DNA from: Oscillospiraceae bacterium | Lineage (GTDB): Bacteria > Bacillota > Clostridia > Oscillospirales > CAG-382 | Direction: 5' to 3' | Assembly (NCBI GenBank): GCA_015064955.1 | Contig: SVRD01000006.1 | Location: 1 to 40,713, forward strand | DNA length: 40,713 bases | In this document: positions 7,648 to 15,831 of the stretch, piece after piece | How positions within the stretch are numbered: position 1 is the stretch's first letter | Layout of the letters: each line of letters starts with the position of its first letter | Notes under the pieces: model-generated | Seen by the model: the letters and a program-made list of their open reading frames with translations, nothing else | Told to the model about the DNA's origin: nothing | Databases searched by the model: none | Position numbers and translations under genes: made by a program

Positions 7648-8547
7648 ATGATTTTGATTTTAAGACAGCTTTCTGTTCTGTATATTTTTATAATTATCGG
7701 ATTTTTCTTCGGAAAGCTCAAAAAGGAGCAAAACGGACACACCGGAATACTGTCGTTCCTGCTCGTGAATCTGTTTTTACCTGCCAAGGTATTCAATACC
7801 TTTTCAAAGAATTTCACCGTCGAATATATTACCGAAAACAGCAAGACCGCTGTAATATCGCTTGCCTTGCTCTTGCTTCTCGTCGGATTTTCGCTTTTGG
7901 TTTCAAGGCTTGTTTTCAAGGATAAATACGACCAAAAGGTCTGCCGCTATTCATTGACACTTGCAAACTACGCCTATATGGGCTATGCTCTGTGCGAAAG
8001 CCTATTCGGTACAGAAGGACTTACCGATCTTATTCTGTTTTGTATTCCGTTTGCGATATATACATATACCTTCGGTTATGCGATGCTGACGGGAAAGGGC
8101 AAGACGTATAAAAAGCTTCTCAACCCGATGACAGCCGCGATCTTACTCGGTATTGCGGTGGGATTGTCAGAGATTGATGTTCCCGATATCATCGTCGACG
8201 TGCTTTCCGCATCGTCGGGCTGTGTCGCACCGCTCAGTATGCTGCTTACCGGACTGACTCTCTCGGCGTTCACAATGCGCGAGCTTGTAGCAGATTACAA
8301 AGCGTATATCGTTGTTGCAATCAGACTGATCGTCATTCCTGCGCTCGTTTACTGTGCTTGCAGACTGTTTGCGCTTGATTCTGTAATAATGCCCGCGGTT
8401 ATGATGTCTTGTATGCCGTGCGGACTGAATACTATCGTGTTCCCGAAGCTCGTAAATGAGGATTGCGCTCTCGGCGCAAAGCTTGCAACACTGTCACATC
8501 TGTTTTCGTTGGCAACCATTCCGTTTTGGCTTTCGCTTTTGAAATAA
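7648..8547 (+). CDS. AEC family (auxin efflux carrier-like) transporter
   Basis: A 299-residue hydrophobic protein with about ten predicted membrane segments in two halves, as is usual for the AEC superfamily (typically 300-320 residues). It opens with a membrane segment right after the start, has a central stretch SLTLANYAYMGYALCESLFG, and a late segment rich in Met and Cys (MPAVMMSCMPCGLNT). Bacterial members export or import organic acids such as malate, or amino-acid-like anions; the substrate here cannot be read from sequence. Ribosome binding site AAGGAA lies 6-8 nt before the ATG. The gene is followed after 18 nt by the DUF4886 gene, so the two are probably cotranscribed. Confidence 0.75.
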   Translation: MILILRQLSVLYIFIIIGFFFGKLKKEQNGHTGILSFLLVNLFLPAKVFNTFSKNFTVEYITENSKTAVISLALLLLLVGFSLLVSRLVFKDKYDQKVCRYSLTLANYAYMGYALCESLFGTEGLTDLILFCIPFAIYTYTFGYAMLTGKGKTYKKLLNPMTAAILLGIAVGLSEIDVPDIIVDVLSASSGCVAPLSMLLTGLTLSAFTMRELVADYKAYIVVAIRLIVIPALVYCACRLFALDSVIMPAVMMSCMPCGLNTIVFPKLVNEDCALGAKLATLSHLFSLATIPFWLSLLK

Positions 8548-8565
8548 TATATCGGAGGATATTAT

Positions 8566-9363
8566 ATGAACAACGTGCCCGAAGAATTAAAAATACTTTT
8601 TATCGGAAACAGCTTTTCGGTCGATACAGCTCAGCATCTGCCCGAGGTTTCGCTCTCTATGGGTGTGAAAAAATTGCATATCGGCGTTCTCTATATCGGC
8701 GGCTGCTCGACAAAAATGCATTATGCAAATATAACCGAAAACGCAAAACTCTATGATTATTACGAAAGCTTCGGAGCAAACGGCGAATGGCGCTGTACCC
8801 AAGGCGTCAGCTCTAACGATACGATAAAAAGCGACGAATGGGATTTTATCGCGCTCCAGCACGGAACGCTCGACGGAAGCAGAAATACCGAACTTGCCGA
8901 TTACGATAAGCTCGAATCTCTTGTGCTTGCGGTTCGTGAAATTGCACCCGAAAAGGCAAAGATAATTTTCAATCGCCATTGGGTAGGCGAGCCTTGGCAC
9001 ACCCATCCCGAGATCGTCTCGTTTGACGGCGATACAAAGAGAATGTACGAAATCGTCAGCGATATCGTTAAAAATCATATCGTGCATACAAAAGGGCTGG
9101 ATTTCGCGACACCCGTCGGAACAGCTATTCAGAACGCCCGCGGTACGAATATCAAATCGCTCCACCGCGACGGATATCATCTTTCGCTCGGAATCGGAAG
9201 ATATATCGCCGCGCTTGCGTTTTTTGCATCGGTAACGGGTGCCGACATCAGCAATATCGGCTGGTCACCCGACGACGTAGATGATTACGAAAAGAGTATT
9301 GCTGTCGAATCGGTAATCAATTCGTTAAAGAATCCGTACTCGGCTACAAAATCAAAGATATAA
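8566..9363 (+). CDS. DUF4886 domain protein, SGNH-hydrolase-like
   Basis: A 265-residue protein recognisable as a DUF4886 member by the opening block ILFIGNSFS and the late block LHRDGYHLS. These correspond to the nucleophile block and the Asp-x-x-His block of SGNH-type esterases, so a serine hydrolase fold with S in GNSFS and D/H in RDGYH is likely. No signal peptide is seen, so it appears cytosolic, unlike the secreted Bacteroides members. The substrate is unknown; esters on carbohydrates are usual for such enzymes. GGAGG precedes the ATG. It probably shares a transcript with the AEC transporter and ends at a terminator. Confidence 0.75.
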   Translation: MNNVPEELKILFIGNSFSVDTAQHLPEVSLSMGVKKLHIGVLYIGGCSTKMHYANITENAKLYDYYESFGANGEWRCTQGVSSNDTIKSDEWDFIALQHGTLDGSRNTELADYDKLESLVLAVREIAPEKAKIIFNRHWVGEPWHTHPEIVSFDGDTKRMYEIVSDIVKNHIVHTKGLDFATPVGTAIQNARGTNIKSLHRDGYHLSLGIGRYIAALAFFASVTGADISNIGWSPDDVDDYEKSIAVESVINSLKNPYSATKSKI

Positions 9364-9367
9364 ACAA

Positions 9368-9398
9368 AAGGCTGACATTATTTGTCAGCCTTATTTGT
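9368..9398. terminator. intrinsic terminator between convergent genes
   Basis: A perfect 10-bp stem (AAGGCTGACA 9368-9377, TGTCAGCCTT 9383-9392) with a 5-nt loop, followed by a T-rich tail. It serves the DUF4886 gene. The right arm overlaps the last codons of the convergent fusion gene, so the same hairpin may serve both strands. Confidence 0.8.
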
Positions 9399-11162
9399 TA
9401 TGTATTCAAGCGGAATATTATAGAAATTCTCGTAAACATTTTTCCATACGTCATAATTCTGCTTCATCATATATTCGACGTTTTCGGAAAAAGACTTTTC
9501 GCGGTCGGGATATATCGGCTTTGAAATATGAATCGTGTATTCCTGAACGTAAAATCCGTCTTCGCCCATAATATCACTGTCCTGCATTGTTATAAAGCAG
9601 GGAAGCACGGGGACCGAATTCCGCGCCGCAAATACAAACGCACCGTTTTGCAGAGGCTTCGGCTTTCGGTAATTCCACCACATACTTTGCTCGGGATAAA
9701 CCAAAACAAAGTGCCCGTCGCGCAATAAAGTATTTGTCGCCTTTACGAATTTCGCCATCGTCTTTCTGTTCGATGAAAGGGGAAGAGTGTGGCAATTCCT
9801 CATTAAAAATCCGTAAAAACCGGGGAAAGAGGTGTAATTTCCCTCGCGGATCACACGGTAAAACCTGCGTTTTTTGTGCTTTGATGCCTCGTAAGCAAGC
9901 TGTATAGCGAAGCTGTCGAAAGCATTGAAATGATTACAGGTAACGATCGCGCCGCAATCAAGGGCTTTGAAATTCTCTATACCCTTGATATCCTTAACGA
10001 TGAAATTGCCTGCCTTTATCTGTTTTTTCAAAAATCTGTGAGCGATAAAATAAGCAAGCTTTGATTTGAGCTTTTGGATAAGACTTTTCTTAATATATTC
10101 GATCTCGTCGGGCAAAAGCTCACGTGTAGGCGGATCGTCCTCGACATCCTCGTCAAATCTTCCGTCACGTTCGTATTCATCGATTTTTTTGAGAATCTCA
10201 ACTCTGTCGCTTGCACGGGTGTTTTTGTTTATTCTGTTCAGATAGTTGTCCTCGCGGTTGATTTCGGTTATCGCGAGCTGTAAAAGCTTTTCCTGAACGA
10301 GTGCGTCGTTTTTCTTTTCTTCGTCGCTGTAATTATCAAGCTCCGCGGCAATCTCGTTATAGACCGATGTCTCCCCGGCATAGCTCCAAAATATGTCGCC
10401 GTGCTTGCAGTCTGCATAGTGCCAGGGCTTGCTTGTCATTATGTAGTGAAGTATCTTAGCCTCGCTTATATCATAGGGGATATCGCAAAATACCTCGGTG
10501 TTCCACCTTTGGTCGAGGAAATATACGTGGTCCTTGCAGATAAGGTTAAGATAATCCTCGTCCTGCGTAACGACAAAATTGTATTCACCAAGCTTGCTTA
10601 TAAATTTGTAAAGCACCTTTTTGCTTCTGAATGCTTCGCAGTTTATAAGAATGATGCCCGCATTGAAGAAATTATGGCGGGATATTCCGACAACTTTTTC
10701 TGCGTAAGTGCCGTAAACGTCGACCTGAACCATCGCTTGCTCGTGGCATGCTCCGAGGTAATAGTCGCCGATATCGGTATTAAAAAGCTCACTGATGTCG
10801 TCGGTTACGATTGTATCGCAGTCGATATATATCGCCTTGCTGTATTGAGTAAACATCTCGGCGATAAAGAGTCTGTAATATGTCGATTTAGAATAGTAAT
10901 CGCGTATCGGAAGCTTGTCGGAAATAGATTCGAGATAGTCCGAAACGTTTTCAAAGTTTATTTCAAAACATTCGTCGGCAAGCTCCAAAACGGCATTCAT
11001 CATTCTTTCCGATATACCGTTGTGAAGAAAACAGACCTTGTATAAATAGTCACGAGACGCATTTTTGATCATTGAATGAAGCGAAACAATGCCATACTTT
11101 ATGAAATTATCGTCACACGCATAAAACACGGGTACGATTTTCTTTTCCTTCATATTGCGCAC
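9378..11162 (-). CDS. fusion of GT8 glycosyltransferase and 1-acylglycerol-phosphate-type acyltransferase
   Basis: A 594-residue two-enzyme protein. Residues 8-265 form a family GT8 glycosyltransferase: the IYIDCDT motif carries the metal-binding D114-x-D116, NAGI follows at about 167-170, and the HY-x-PW region lies near 239-247. After a charged linker (about 275-360) comes an LPLAT acyltransferase domain with NH-x4-D (H411, D416) and YPEQS (489-493). No signal peptide or clear membrane helix is seen, so it probably works at the inner face of the membrane. The combination suggests sugar transfer coupled to acylation of a lipid or glycerol-phosphate acceptor; the product is unknown. The gene overlaps the preceding GT8 gene by 13 bp. 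The same two activities are encoded as separate proteins upstream in the operon. Confidence 0.8.
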   Translation of the reverse strand: MRNMKEKKIVPVFYACDDNFIKYGIVSLHSMIKNASRDYLYKVCFLHNGISERMMNAVLELADECFEINFENVSDYLESISDKLPIRDYYSKSTYYRLFIAEMFTQYSKAIYIDCDTIVTDDISELFNTDIGDYYLGACHEQAMVQVDVYGTYAEKVVGISRHNFFNAGIILINCEAFRSKKVLYKFISKLGEYNFVVTQDEDYLNLICKDHVYFLDQRWNTEVFCDIPYDISEAKILHYIMTSKPWHYADCKHGDIFWSYAGETSVYNEIAAELDNYSDEEKKNDALVQEKLLQLAITEINREDNYLNRINKNTRASDRVEILKKIDEYERDGRFDEDVEDDPPTRELLPDEIEYIKKSLIQKLKSKLAYFIAHRFLKKQIKAGNFIVKDIKGIENFKALDCGAIVTCNHFNAFDSFAIQLAYEASKHKKRRFYRVIREGNYTSFPGFYGFLMRNCHTLPLSSNRKTMAKFVKATNTLLRDGHFVLVYPEQSMWWNYRKPKPLQNGAFVFAARNSVPVLPCFITMQDSDIMGEDGFYVQEYTIHISKPIYPDREKSFSENVEYMMKQNYDVWKNVYENFYNIPLEYITNKADK

Positions 11163-11983
11163 CTTTCAAATTCTTCTTTTAATAATAGATATTCCTGCAG
11201 AATATCGTCAAATTGATTGTATTTAAAAATTCTATGTACTTCATCTACCTGCCACTGCTTAATATTTGCTGTGTGAGGGTAGGGGAGCCAAAACAGTCTT
11301 TTTGAAAAATGCCTTACGACCGTGTGCTTGTGCAGGAATTTTTGGTCGTTGAAGCGTTGCTTCAGCATTTTTTTCTTTGTTGTAGAACGTATTATCGCGC
11401 TTTGGTCAGCAAAAGTAAGCTTTTTTGTTTTTATCAATTCTCGTGCTCTGCATAAAAGTCCGCTTCTTCTTATCTCGCGCATATTAAGCAGTAAAACGCC
11501 CGCATTAATGTAATTCGGCTTTACGAGATATTTGCCGTAATGATCGCGCGCCGCTGCATATTCGTATCCCTCGATATCTATGTCATAAAGTAAATGTATA
11601 TCACGGTTGAACATAATATCGGCATCGAGATACAAAACCTTGTCGGGAATAGCTTCTACCTTGTCGGCAAAAAGCCTTATCAACGTATACGGCGAGCAAT
11701 ATGCATCTTCGTTCGGGCATTTGCTGAATTCATTCATATAAAGCTCGGTAACGTCGATCTTGATTGCGCGGTTATTTATATTATACCGCTTTATCACATT
11801 CTCAAAAAAGCTTATCTGCTTATCGGTTATCGGAACGTAGCTGTCTTTTATATGCGAAACGTCCATTGTGAAAACGTAAAAGCAAAACGGCTCGGTTGAC
11901 TGTGTGCGCTTAAGTATTGATAATGCGCAGGTCAGCATACCGTCAAATACCTTGTCGTTTCCGCAGAACAGAATATTAACCAT
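11150..11983 (-). CDS. family GT8 glycosyltransferase
   Basis: A 277-residue stand-alone GT8 enzyme (the family of galactosyl- and glucosyltransferases such as RfaJ and LgtC). It has the opening strand NILFCGNDK, the DxD motif in YLDADIM (D119, D121), the acceptor-site motif INAGVLLLN and a C-terminal HFSKR/PYPH segment. It transfers a hexose from a nucleotide sugar to an unidentified acceptor. Start and stop overlap both neighbours (8 bp upstream, 13 bp downstream), so translation of all three genes is coupled. The paralogous GT8 domain of the downstream fusion is divergent, implying two sequential sugar transfers rather than redundancy; that is inference. Confidence 0.85.
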   Translation of the reverse strand: MVNILFCGNDKVFDGMLTCALSILKRTQSTEPFCFYVFTMDVSHIKDSYVPITDKQISFFENVIKRYNINNRAIKIDVTELYMNEFSKCPNEDAYCSPYTLIRLFADKVEAIPDKVLYLDADIMFNRDIHLLYDIDIEGYEYAAARDHYGKYLVKPNYINAGVLLLNMREIRRSGLLCRARELIKTKKLTFADQSAIIRSTTKKKMLKQRFNDQKFLHKHTVVRHFSKRLFWLPYPHTANIKQWQVDEVHRIFKYNQFDDILQEYLLLKEEFERCAI

Positions 11984-12761
11984 TCTCTTGCTCTCTTTTA
12001 ATATATTTGATTATTTCAATATCCGATTCCTTCGCCCGAGTGCACATCGCGTTGTAGACCTCGTCACGAAGTTTTTGCCTTCTTTCTCTTTTGGAAAGTG
12101 TTGAATCGGGATAAAACGGCCCGTCAATATAAGTGATGATTCTCGGCTTCCTGCGAAGCTTTCGCTTTTTATAGGTGTTGGTGAAGCAAAATACAGGAGT
12201 ATCGAGATCAACGGGATACTTAAACGAAACGTCGGTAAAAGGACGAATCTTTGTATAGTAGGGCCAAATATGTGCCTCGGGATAAACAACGACAGTATTA
12301 CCCTCGCCGATTCTGCGGTTGATTGCAGAAATGAAATTTTTATAAGCCTTTAAATCGTCGGGTAAAGGCAACGCCCCCAACGATGGAGTAATATGTCCCA
12401 AAATCGGCATCGAAACGTTGTTTGCGTGCGCTATGCAGTAGTCGGATTGCGGAAAGTTGATCATCGTCGGCAAAAACGCATCTCCGATATCTTGTGTGTG
12501 GTTGCCGTAAAGAAAATATCCCGTTCCCTTGAATGAATTGAGTTTTTTTCTGCCAAAAGTTCTGTGTCCGAAAGATATCTTTGTATATATAAACGCAAAT
12601 GGGGTTGCAATAATTCTGTACCAAAAGAAGCGCGTAAAGCGCTTAAAGAGGGAATTGTGGCAATATATATAGTTTTCGTCGATGTTCTTCTTTTCGATTT
12701 GCGCGGTCGAAAATTCGTTATTCAATTCGTCGGTATAGTATATCACCTTGCGCTTGTCCAA
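11976..12761 (-). CDS. lysophospholipid acyltransferase (LPLAT) family protein
   Basis: A 261-residue protein with the acyltransferase signatures GNHTQDIGD (H88) and YPEAH. The His-to-Asp spacing is not the usual four residues: D91 and D94 flank the expected place, so the catalytic dyad is probably a variant. It presumably transfers an acyl chain to a lyso- or glyco-lipid at the membrane; one hydrophobic segment near residues 45-62 could attach it. The start codon is TTG, supported by a strong GGAGGG 7 nt upstream. First gene of the three-gene operon, preceded by a good promoter with an inverted repeat over its -35 box. Confidence 0.75.
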   Translation of the reverse strand: MDKRKVIYYTDELNNEFSTAQIEKKNIDENYIYCHNSLFKRFTRFFWYRIIATPFAFIYTKISFGHRTFGRKKLNSFKGTGYFLYGNHTQDIGDAFLPTMINFPQSDYCIAHANNVSMPILGHITPSLGALPLPDDLKAYKNFISAINRRIGEGNTVVVYPEAHIWPYYTKIRPFTDVSFKYPVDLDTPVFCFTNTYKKRKLRRKPRIITYIDGPFYPDSTLSKRERRQKLRDEVYNAMCTRAKESDIEIIKYIKREQENG

Positions 12762-12786
12762 GCTTTTACCCTCCGAAGCTATAAAA

Positions 12787-12820
12787 ATTATAGCAGATAA
12801 TTCCTGTCTATCAAGGAATT
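12787..12820 (-). promoter_or_regulatory. promoter and candidate operator of the acyltransferase/GT8 operon
   Basis: On the minus strand TTGATA (12809-12814) and TATAAT (12787-12792) are spaced by 16 bp. A perfect 7-bp inverted repeat, AATTCCT (12799-12805) and AGGAATT (12814-12820), spans the spacer and -35 box. That is a position where a repressor would block RNA polymerase. Confidence 0.55.
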
Positions 12821-12956
12821 TAAACGATTATTAATGAATACTTTTTCGGTATATATAAGTAGAGTGTGTATAACTCGACTCTACCGAGAGTAGACCTCTT
12901 CAAATAGACTATATTACAACAATGTTTCGTTAAGGTTAACTTTGTTGAATATTTCA

Positions 12957-12992
12957 ACGAAAAAAGAAAGCGCAAATAAATTCACGCTTTCT
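12957..12992 (-). terminator. terminator of the GNAT-like gene
   Basis: AGAAAGCG (12965-12972) pairs perfectly with CGCTTTCT (12985-12992) around a 12-nt loop. On the minus strand it is followed by a T-rich tract, just beyond the stop codon at 13003. Confidence 0.75.
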
Positions 12993-13002
12993 CTGAAACT
13001 TA

Positions 13003-14163
13003 TTATTTGTTCTCCCCGAACCTGTCGATTTCCGAAACAGGAACGTACATTATACCGAAGTGGAATTCGGTGCCCTTGTCACATTCTTCCGCGATACGTG
13101 TATGCAAGCTCGAGCCCTTGCGGATAAACATACAGTCGGCATCAAAAGTCGAAATGATCGGAAGCAGATGCAGACAGTTGTTTACCTTGATTATCTTACT
13201 GTCCTCGGGAAGCACCTTTTTAAGCTGCGGAGAGAGTATCCACGAATAACAGCAAATAGCCTTCGGCTTGTGCTCGGGATAAAAATCCTTGTAAAAGTCA
13301 AGCGCCATAATAAAGGCTTTCTTGAAATTTTCGGGAGTGTATTCGACTCTCGGCGGAATGTGTATCTCAAGCGTGTGACTGCCGCCGCGGAGAAAATCGC
13401 TCCATTCCGATTTCTTGAATTCTCTTTGGGCAAGCTCTACACTGCCGTCGGGGTTGATAACGTTGCCGATATATTTTTCATCGTCCTCGTAAAACGATGT
13501 CATTCCGACCGATTTTTCCTTGCAGTCTACAAGCTCGCCCTCTTTGCCGACAAAAAATTCACCGCCCGCAAGCGAAATGTAATTCTTGCCGTCGGTAATA
13601 ACGGGGAAGTCGCCCGTAAATTCACCGGGAACAAATTTTAGTATACCGAACAAAAACATACAACCCGCCGCGCAGAGCATATTCCAATGCCACTCGAGAA
13701 TTCCCCAGTAACCGTTTTTGTCAAAGCAGGCTTGCGAATATCCGCGGAACGCGCCGATATTTTCCTCGTTGAGATCCTTCGGCGGTTGCTTGTTCTTCAG
13801 TGTATTTGCGAGCATGACCGCAACCAAAACCCAGCCTATCTGCTCCTTGTGAAGTCCCTCTACGTTGAAATGATCGTCCTGATAAATATAATTTACCCAA
13901 GGCACTCGCTTGTAAACCGTGAGCTCGGCGATAAACGAGGCACAGATATGAGCATCGTCGTCAGAATTGATGATTTCGGCACAGCGAAGCAATTCGTTTC
14001 TTGCGTCATCGGAAAGCGAGGTAGCATCTGCTACAAGGTTTACGTCGTCTGCAGACAAAACAGGCTTGCTTTTGCTGTATTCGGCAATAAAGCTGTCAAA
14101 ATATTCCTTTGCGTATTCGGGCATTTGAAAGTTGTATTTTTCACAAAGCTCGGTGTATGTCAT
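13003..14163 (-). CDS. acyltransferase-domain protein with GNAT-like C-terminus (DUF5596-like)
   Basis: A 386-residue protein. I recognise the C-terminal part (about residues 265-375) as resembling the GNAT_C-type domain, by LEIHIP, then FYKDFYPEHKPKAICCYSW and LSPQLKKVLP. The N-terminal 250 residues resemble the matching N-terminal domain, with conserved aromatic blocks (WILEWHW-like LEWHWNM, near 155-162). Members are described only as acyltransferase-domain proteins and their substrate is not established. No signal peptide or membrane segment is seen. It begins 1 nt after the stop of the metallophosphoesterase gene, so the two are translationally coupled and probably act in one process. 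The assignment is by remembered motif only. Confidence 0.55.
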   Translation of the reverse strand: MTYTELCEKYNFQMPEYAKEYFDSFIAEYSKSKPVLSADDVNLVADATSLSDDARNELLRCAEIINSDDDAHICASFIAELTVYKRVPWVNYIYQDDHFNVEGLHKEQIGWVLVAVMLANTLKNKQPPKDLNEENIGAFRGYSQACFDKNGYWGILEWHWNMLCAAGCMFLFGILKFVPGEFTGDFPVITDGKNYISLAGGEFFVGKEGELVDCKEKSVGMTSFYEDDEKYIGNVINPDGSVELAQREFKKSEWSDFLRGGSHTLEIHIPPRVEYTPENFKKAFIMALDFYKDFYPEHKPKAICCYSWILSPQLKKVLPEDSKIIKVNNCLHLLPIISTFDADCMFIRKGSSLHTRIAEECDKGTEFHFGIMYVPVSEIDRFGENK

Positions 14164-14164
14164 T

Positions 14165-14986
14165 TTATTCTCCTATAATGTATTTATTAATATTTCCCGT
14201 AATGCCCTGGGCAGTCACGTATTGAATAAGATCGGGTGCGATCTCGCTTTCATTGGCGTAATGCAGGTGTCCCGCAAGAACGGCAATAAAGCTTTCGGAA
14301 TTTTTGCGGATCAACTCGATAAATTCAAGATTTTCTTCACAGCAGTTCTCAAAGTTAAGCTGGAAATAGACTCCGCTTTTTAAAAGAAGCTCTCTGTTGC
14401 CATCTGTCATTATCGGCACGTGTAAAACTAAAAGTATCTTCCTGCCCGATGCGATCTGCTCCTTCAAAAACTCGATCTGCTCACGGCTTATACTGCGTTT
14501 TGAATCGTCAAGCCCGATTATTACCATATCTCCCAAATCGAGTATCTGTATGCTGTTTTTCATACATTCAAGCGGCTGACCGCAGGGGATATCGTCAGCG
14601 TTTTCGTGGTTGCCGCAAACTGCAATAAAGGGAACAGCGTAATCCTCGAGTGCGGTTTTTGCAAGACGGATATTCGCGCCGTTTACATAGTCGAGAATAT
14701 CGCCCGCCATAATCAGAGCATCACCGTCTTTCGCCGCTTCAAGCAAATTGTAAAAGTGTGTTTTGGGGGATTGCTTTTGCAATTCACCATAGGGCTCGCC
14801 GTATGCATCGCAAAATCCCTTGCGAACGCCCTCCCAGGCGTTACTCGAAGAAATTGCCTTTTCTTTTTCGGAAATATCGGAAAATTCGTCATATTCGGTA
14901 AGATGTGAATCGCTGAAATGATATATCACCTTTTTCTTTACCGATTTTATCGGAATTCGGAATTCGTGCAGTTGAATTTTTTCCAT
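14165..14986 (-). CDS. calcineurin-like metallophosphoesterase (cytosolic)
   Basis: A 273-residue protein with the full set of metallophosphoesterase motifs in order: FSDSHL (Asp, His), AGDILD (Asp), CGNHE (Asn, His), VLHVP (His), and AGHLHY (two His). These bind a dinuclear metal centre. No signal peptide or membrane segment is present. The insertion between the first and second motif (about 60 residues) is longer than in minimal enzymes. The substrate is unknown; phosphoesters of nucleotides, lipids or proteins are all possible. GGAGGTG precedes the start, and the gene heads a two-gene operon with the GNAT-like protein. Confidence 0.85.
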   Translation of the reverse strand: MEKIQLHEFRIPIKSVKKKVIYHFSDSHLTEYDEFSDISEKEKAISSSNAWEGVRKGFCDAYGEPYGELQKQSPKTHFYNLLEAAKDGDALIMAGDILDYVNGANIRLAKTALEDYAVPFIAVCGNHENADDIPCGQPLECMKNSIQILDLGDMVIIGLDDSKRSISREQIEFLKEQIASGRKILLVLHVPIMTDGNRELLLKSGVYFQLNFENCCEENLEFIELIRKNSESFIAVLAGHLHYANESEIAPDLIQYVTAQGITGNINKYIIGE

Positions 14987-15008
14987 AAATACACCTCCGT
15001 TGAAAAAA

Positions 15009-15037
15009 ATTATATCACGATTTGATGATTATGGCAA
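15009..15037 (-). promoter_or_regulatory. promoter of the metallophosphoesterase/GNAT-like operon
   Basis: On the minus strand, TTGCCA (15032-15037) and a perfect TATAAT (15009-15014) are spaced by 17 bp, about 23 bp upstream of the start codon. Confidence 0.6.
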
Positions 15038-15047
15038 GTTTTAATTT

Positions 15048-15077
15048 GACATTTGAGAAAATATATGGCATTATAGA
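15048..15077 (+). promoter_or_regulatory. promoter of the histidine phosphatase gene
   Basis: A perfect TTGACA (15048-15053) is followed by TATAGA (15072-15077) with an 18-bp spacer. The leader is short and leads to AAAGGAG before the ATG. Only 10 bp separate the -35 boxes of this and the divergent promoter. Confidence 0.6.
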
Positions 15078-15104
15078 ATAAGTAAAAAGTAAAGGAGAAT
15101 TAAA

Positions 15105-15758
15105 ATGATTTTATATATAATCCGCCACGCAGACCCCGACTATGCAAACAATACGATAACCGAATTCGGTTGGGAGGAAGCACACGCGCTCGCAGATTGG
15201 CTCAAGGATATACATATTGATAAAATCTATACCTCGCCCCTCGGAAGAGCAATAGATACCGCAAAACCGACCCTTGAGATCAAGGGTATGACCTCCGAAA
15301 TACTTCCTTGGACCGAGGAGAGTATGGATTATATGGAATCACATCGGTTAAAGCCCGATTCCGATTGCTCATATAGCTTTTCCGTGCAGAAGGGCGTTTA
15401 CGACTTCAAGGATTTTATGCCGACAGAACGAATGAAGACTGTCGAGAATATGCAAAAATGCTCCGATGAATTCCTCGCCTCGCTCGGCTATGAGCGCGAC
15501 GGCGCATTCTATAAAATAACCCGCAACAATGATGAGAGCATCGCTGTATTCTGTCACGGCGGCTTTGGCGTTGCCTGGATCGCCCATTTGTTAAATACCG
15601 CACCCGGCGTTTTGTATCCTAATATTTCTCTAAATACAAGCAGCGTAACTACGTTTGAATTTCGCAACGCAGATGAGGGCTTTGTACGCCCCGTTCTCCG
15701 CAGACTCGGCGAAATCAACCACATCTATAAAGCAGGACTTCGTGTAAATAATCGCTGA
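15105..15758 (+). CDS. histidine phosphatase superfamily protein
   Basis: A 217-residue protein of the phosphoglycerate mutase-like superfamily. The phosphohistidine motif RHA lies in IIRHADPDY near the N-terminus (His8), the conserved Arg region is YTSPLGRA, and the second catalytic His is in FCHGGFG. The motif reads RHA rather than the RHG of true phosphoglycerate mutases, and the length is closer to broad-specificity phosphatases. The substrate is unknown. It is cytosolic and expressed from its own promoter. Similar genes are scattered through Clostridia genomes without fixed context, and nothing here points to a pathway. Confidence 0.85.
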   Translation: MILYIIRHADPDYANNTITEFGWEEAHALADWLKDIHIDKIYTSPLGRAIDTAKPTLEIKGMTSEILPWTEESMDYMESHRLKPDSDCSYSFSVQKGVYDFKDFMPTERMKTVENMQKCSDEFLASLGYERDGAFYKITRNNDESIAVFCHGGFGVAWIAHLLNTAPGVLYPNISLNTSSVTTFEFRNADEGFVRPVLRRLGEINHIYKAGLRVNNR

Positions 15759-15772
15759 ATCGTTCCAAACAC

Positions 15773-15800
15773 TTGCTTTTTATATAAAAAGGCGTATAAT
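15773..15800 (+). promoter_or_regulatory. promoter of the OhrR-like gene
   Basis: TTGCTT (15773-15778) and a perfect TATAAT (15795-15800) are spaced by 16 bp. No clear OhrR-type inverted repeat was recognised around it. Confidence 0.5.
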
Positions 15801-15831
15801 AGTGGTACATCATTTAAAAGAGGATAACGCT

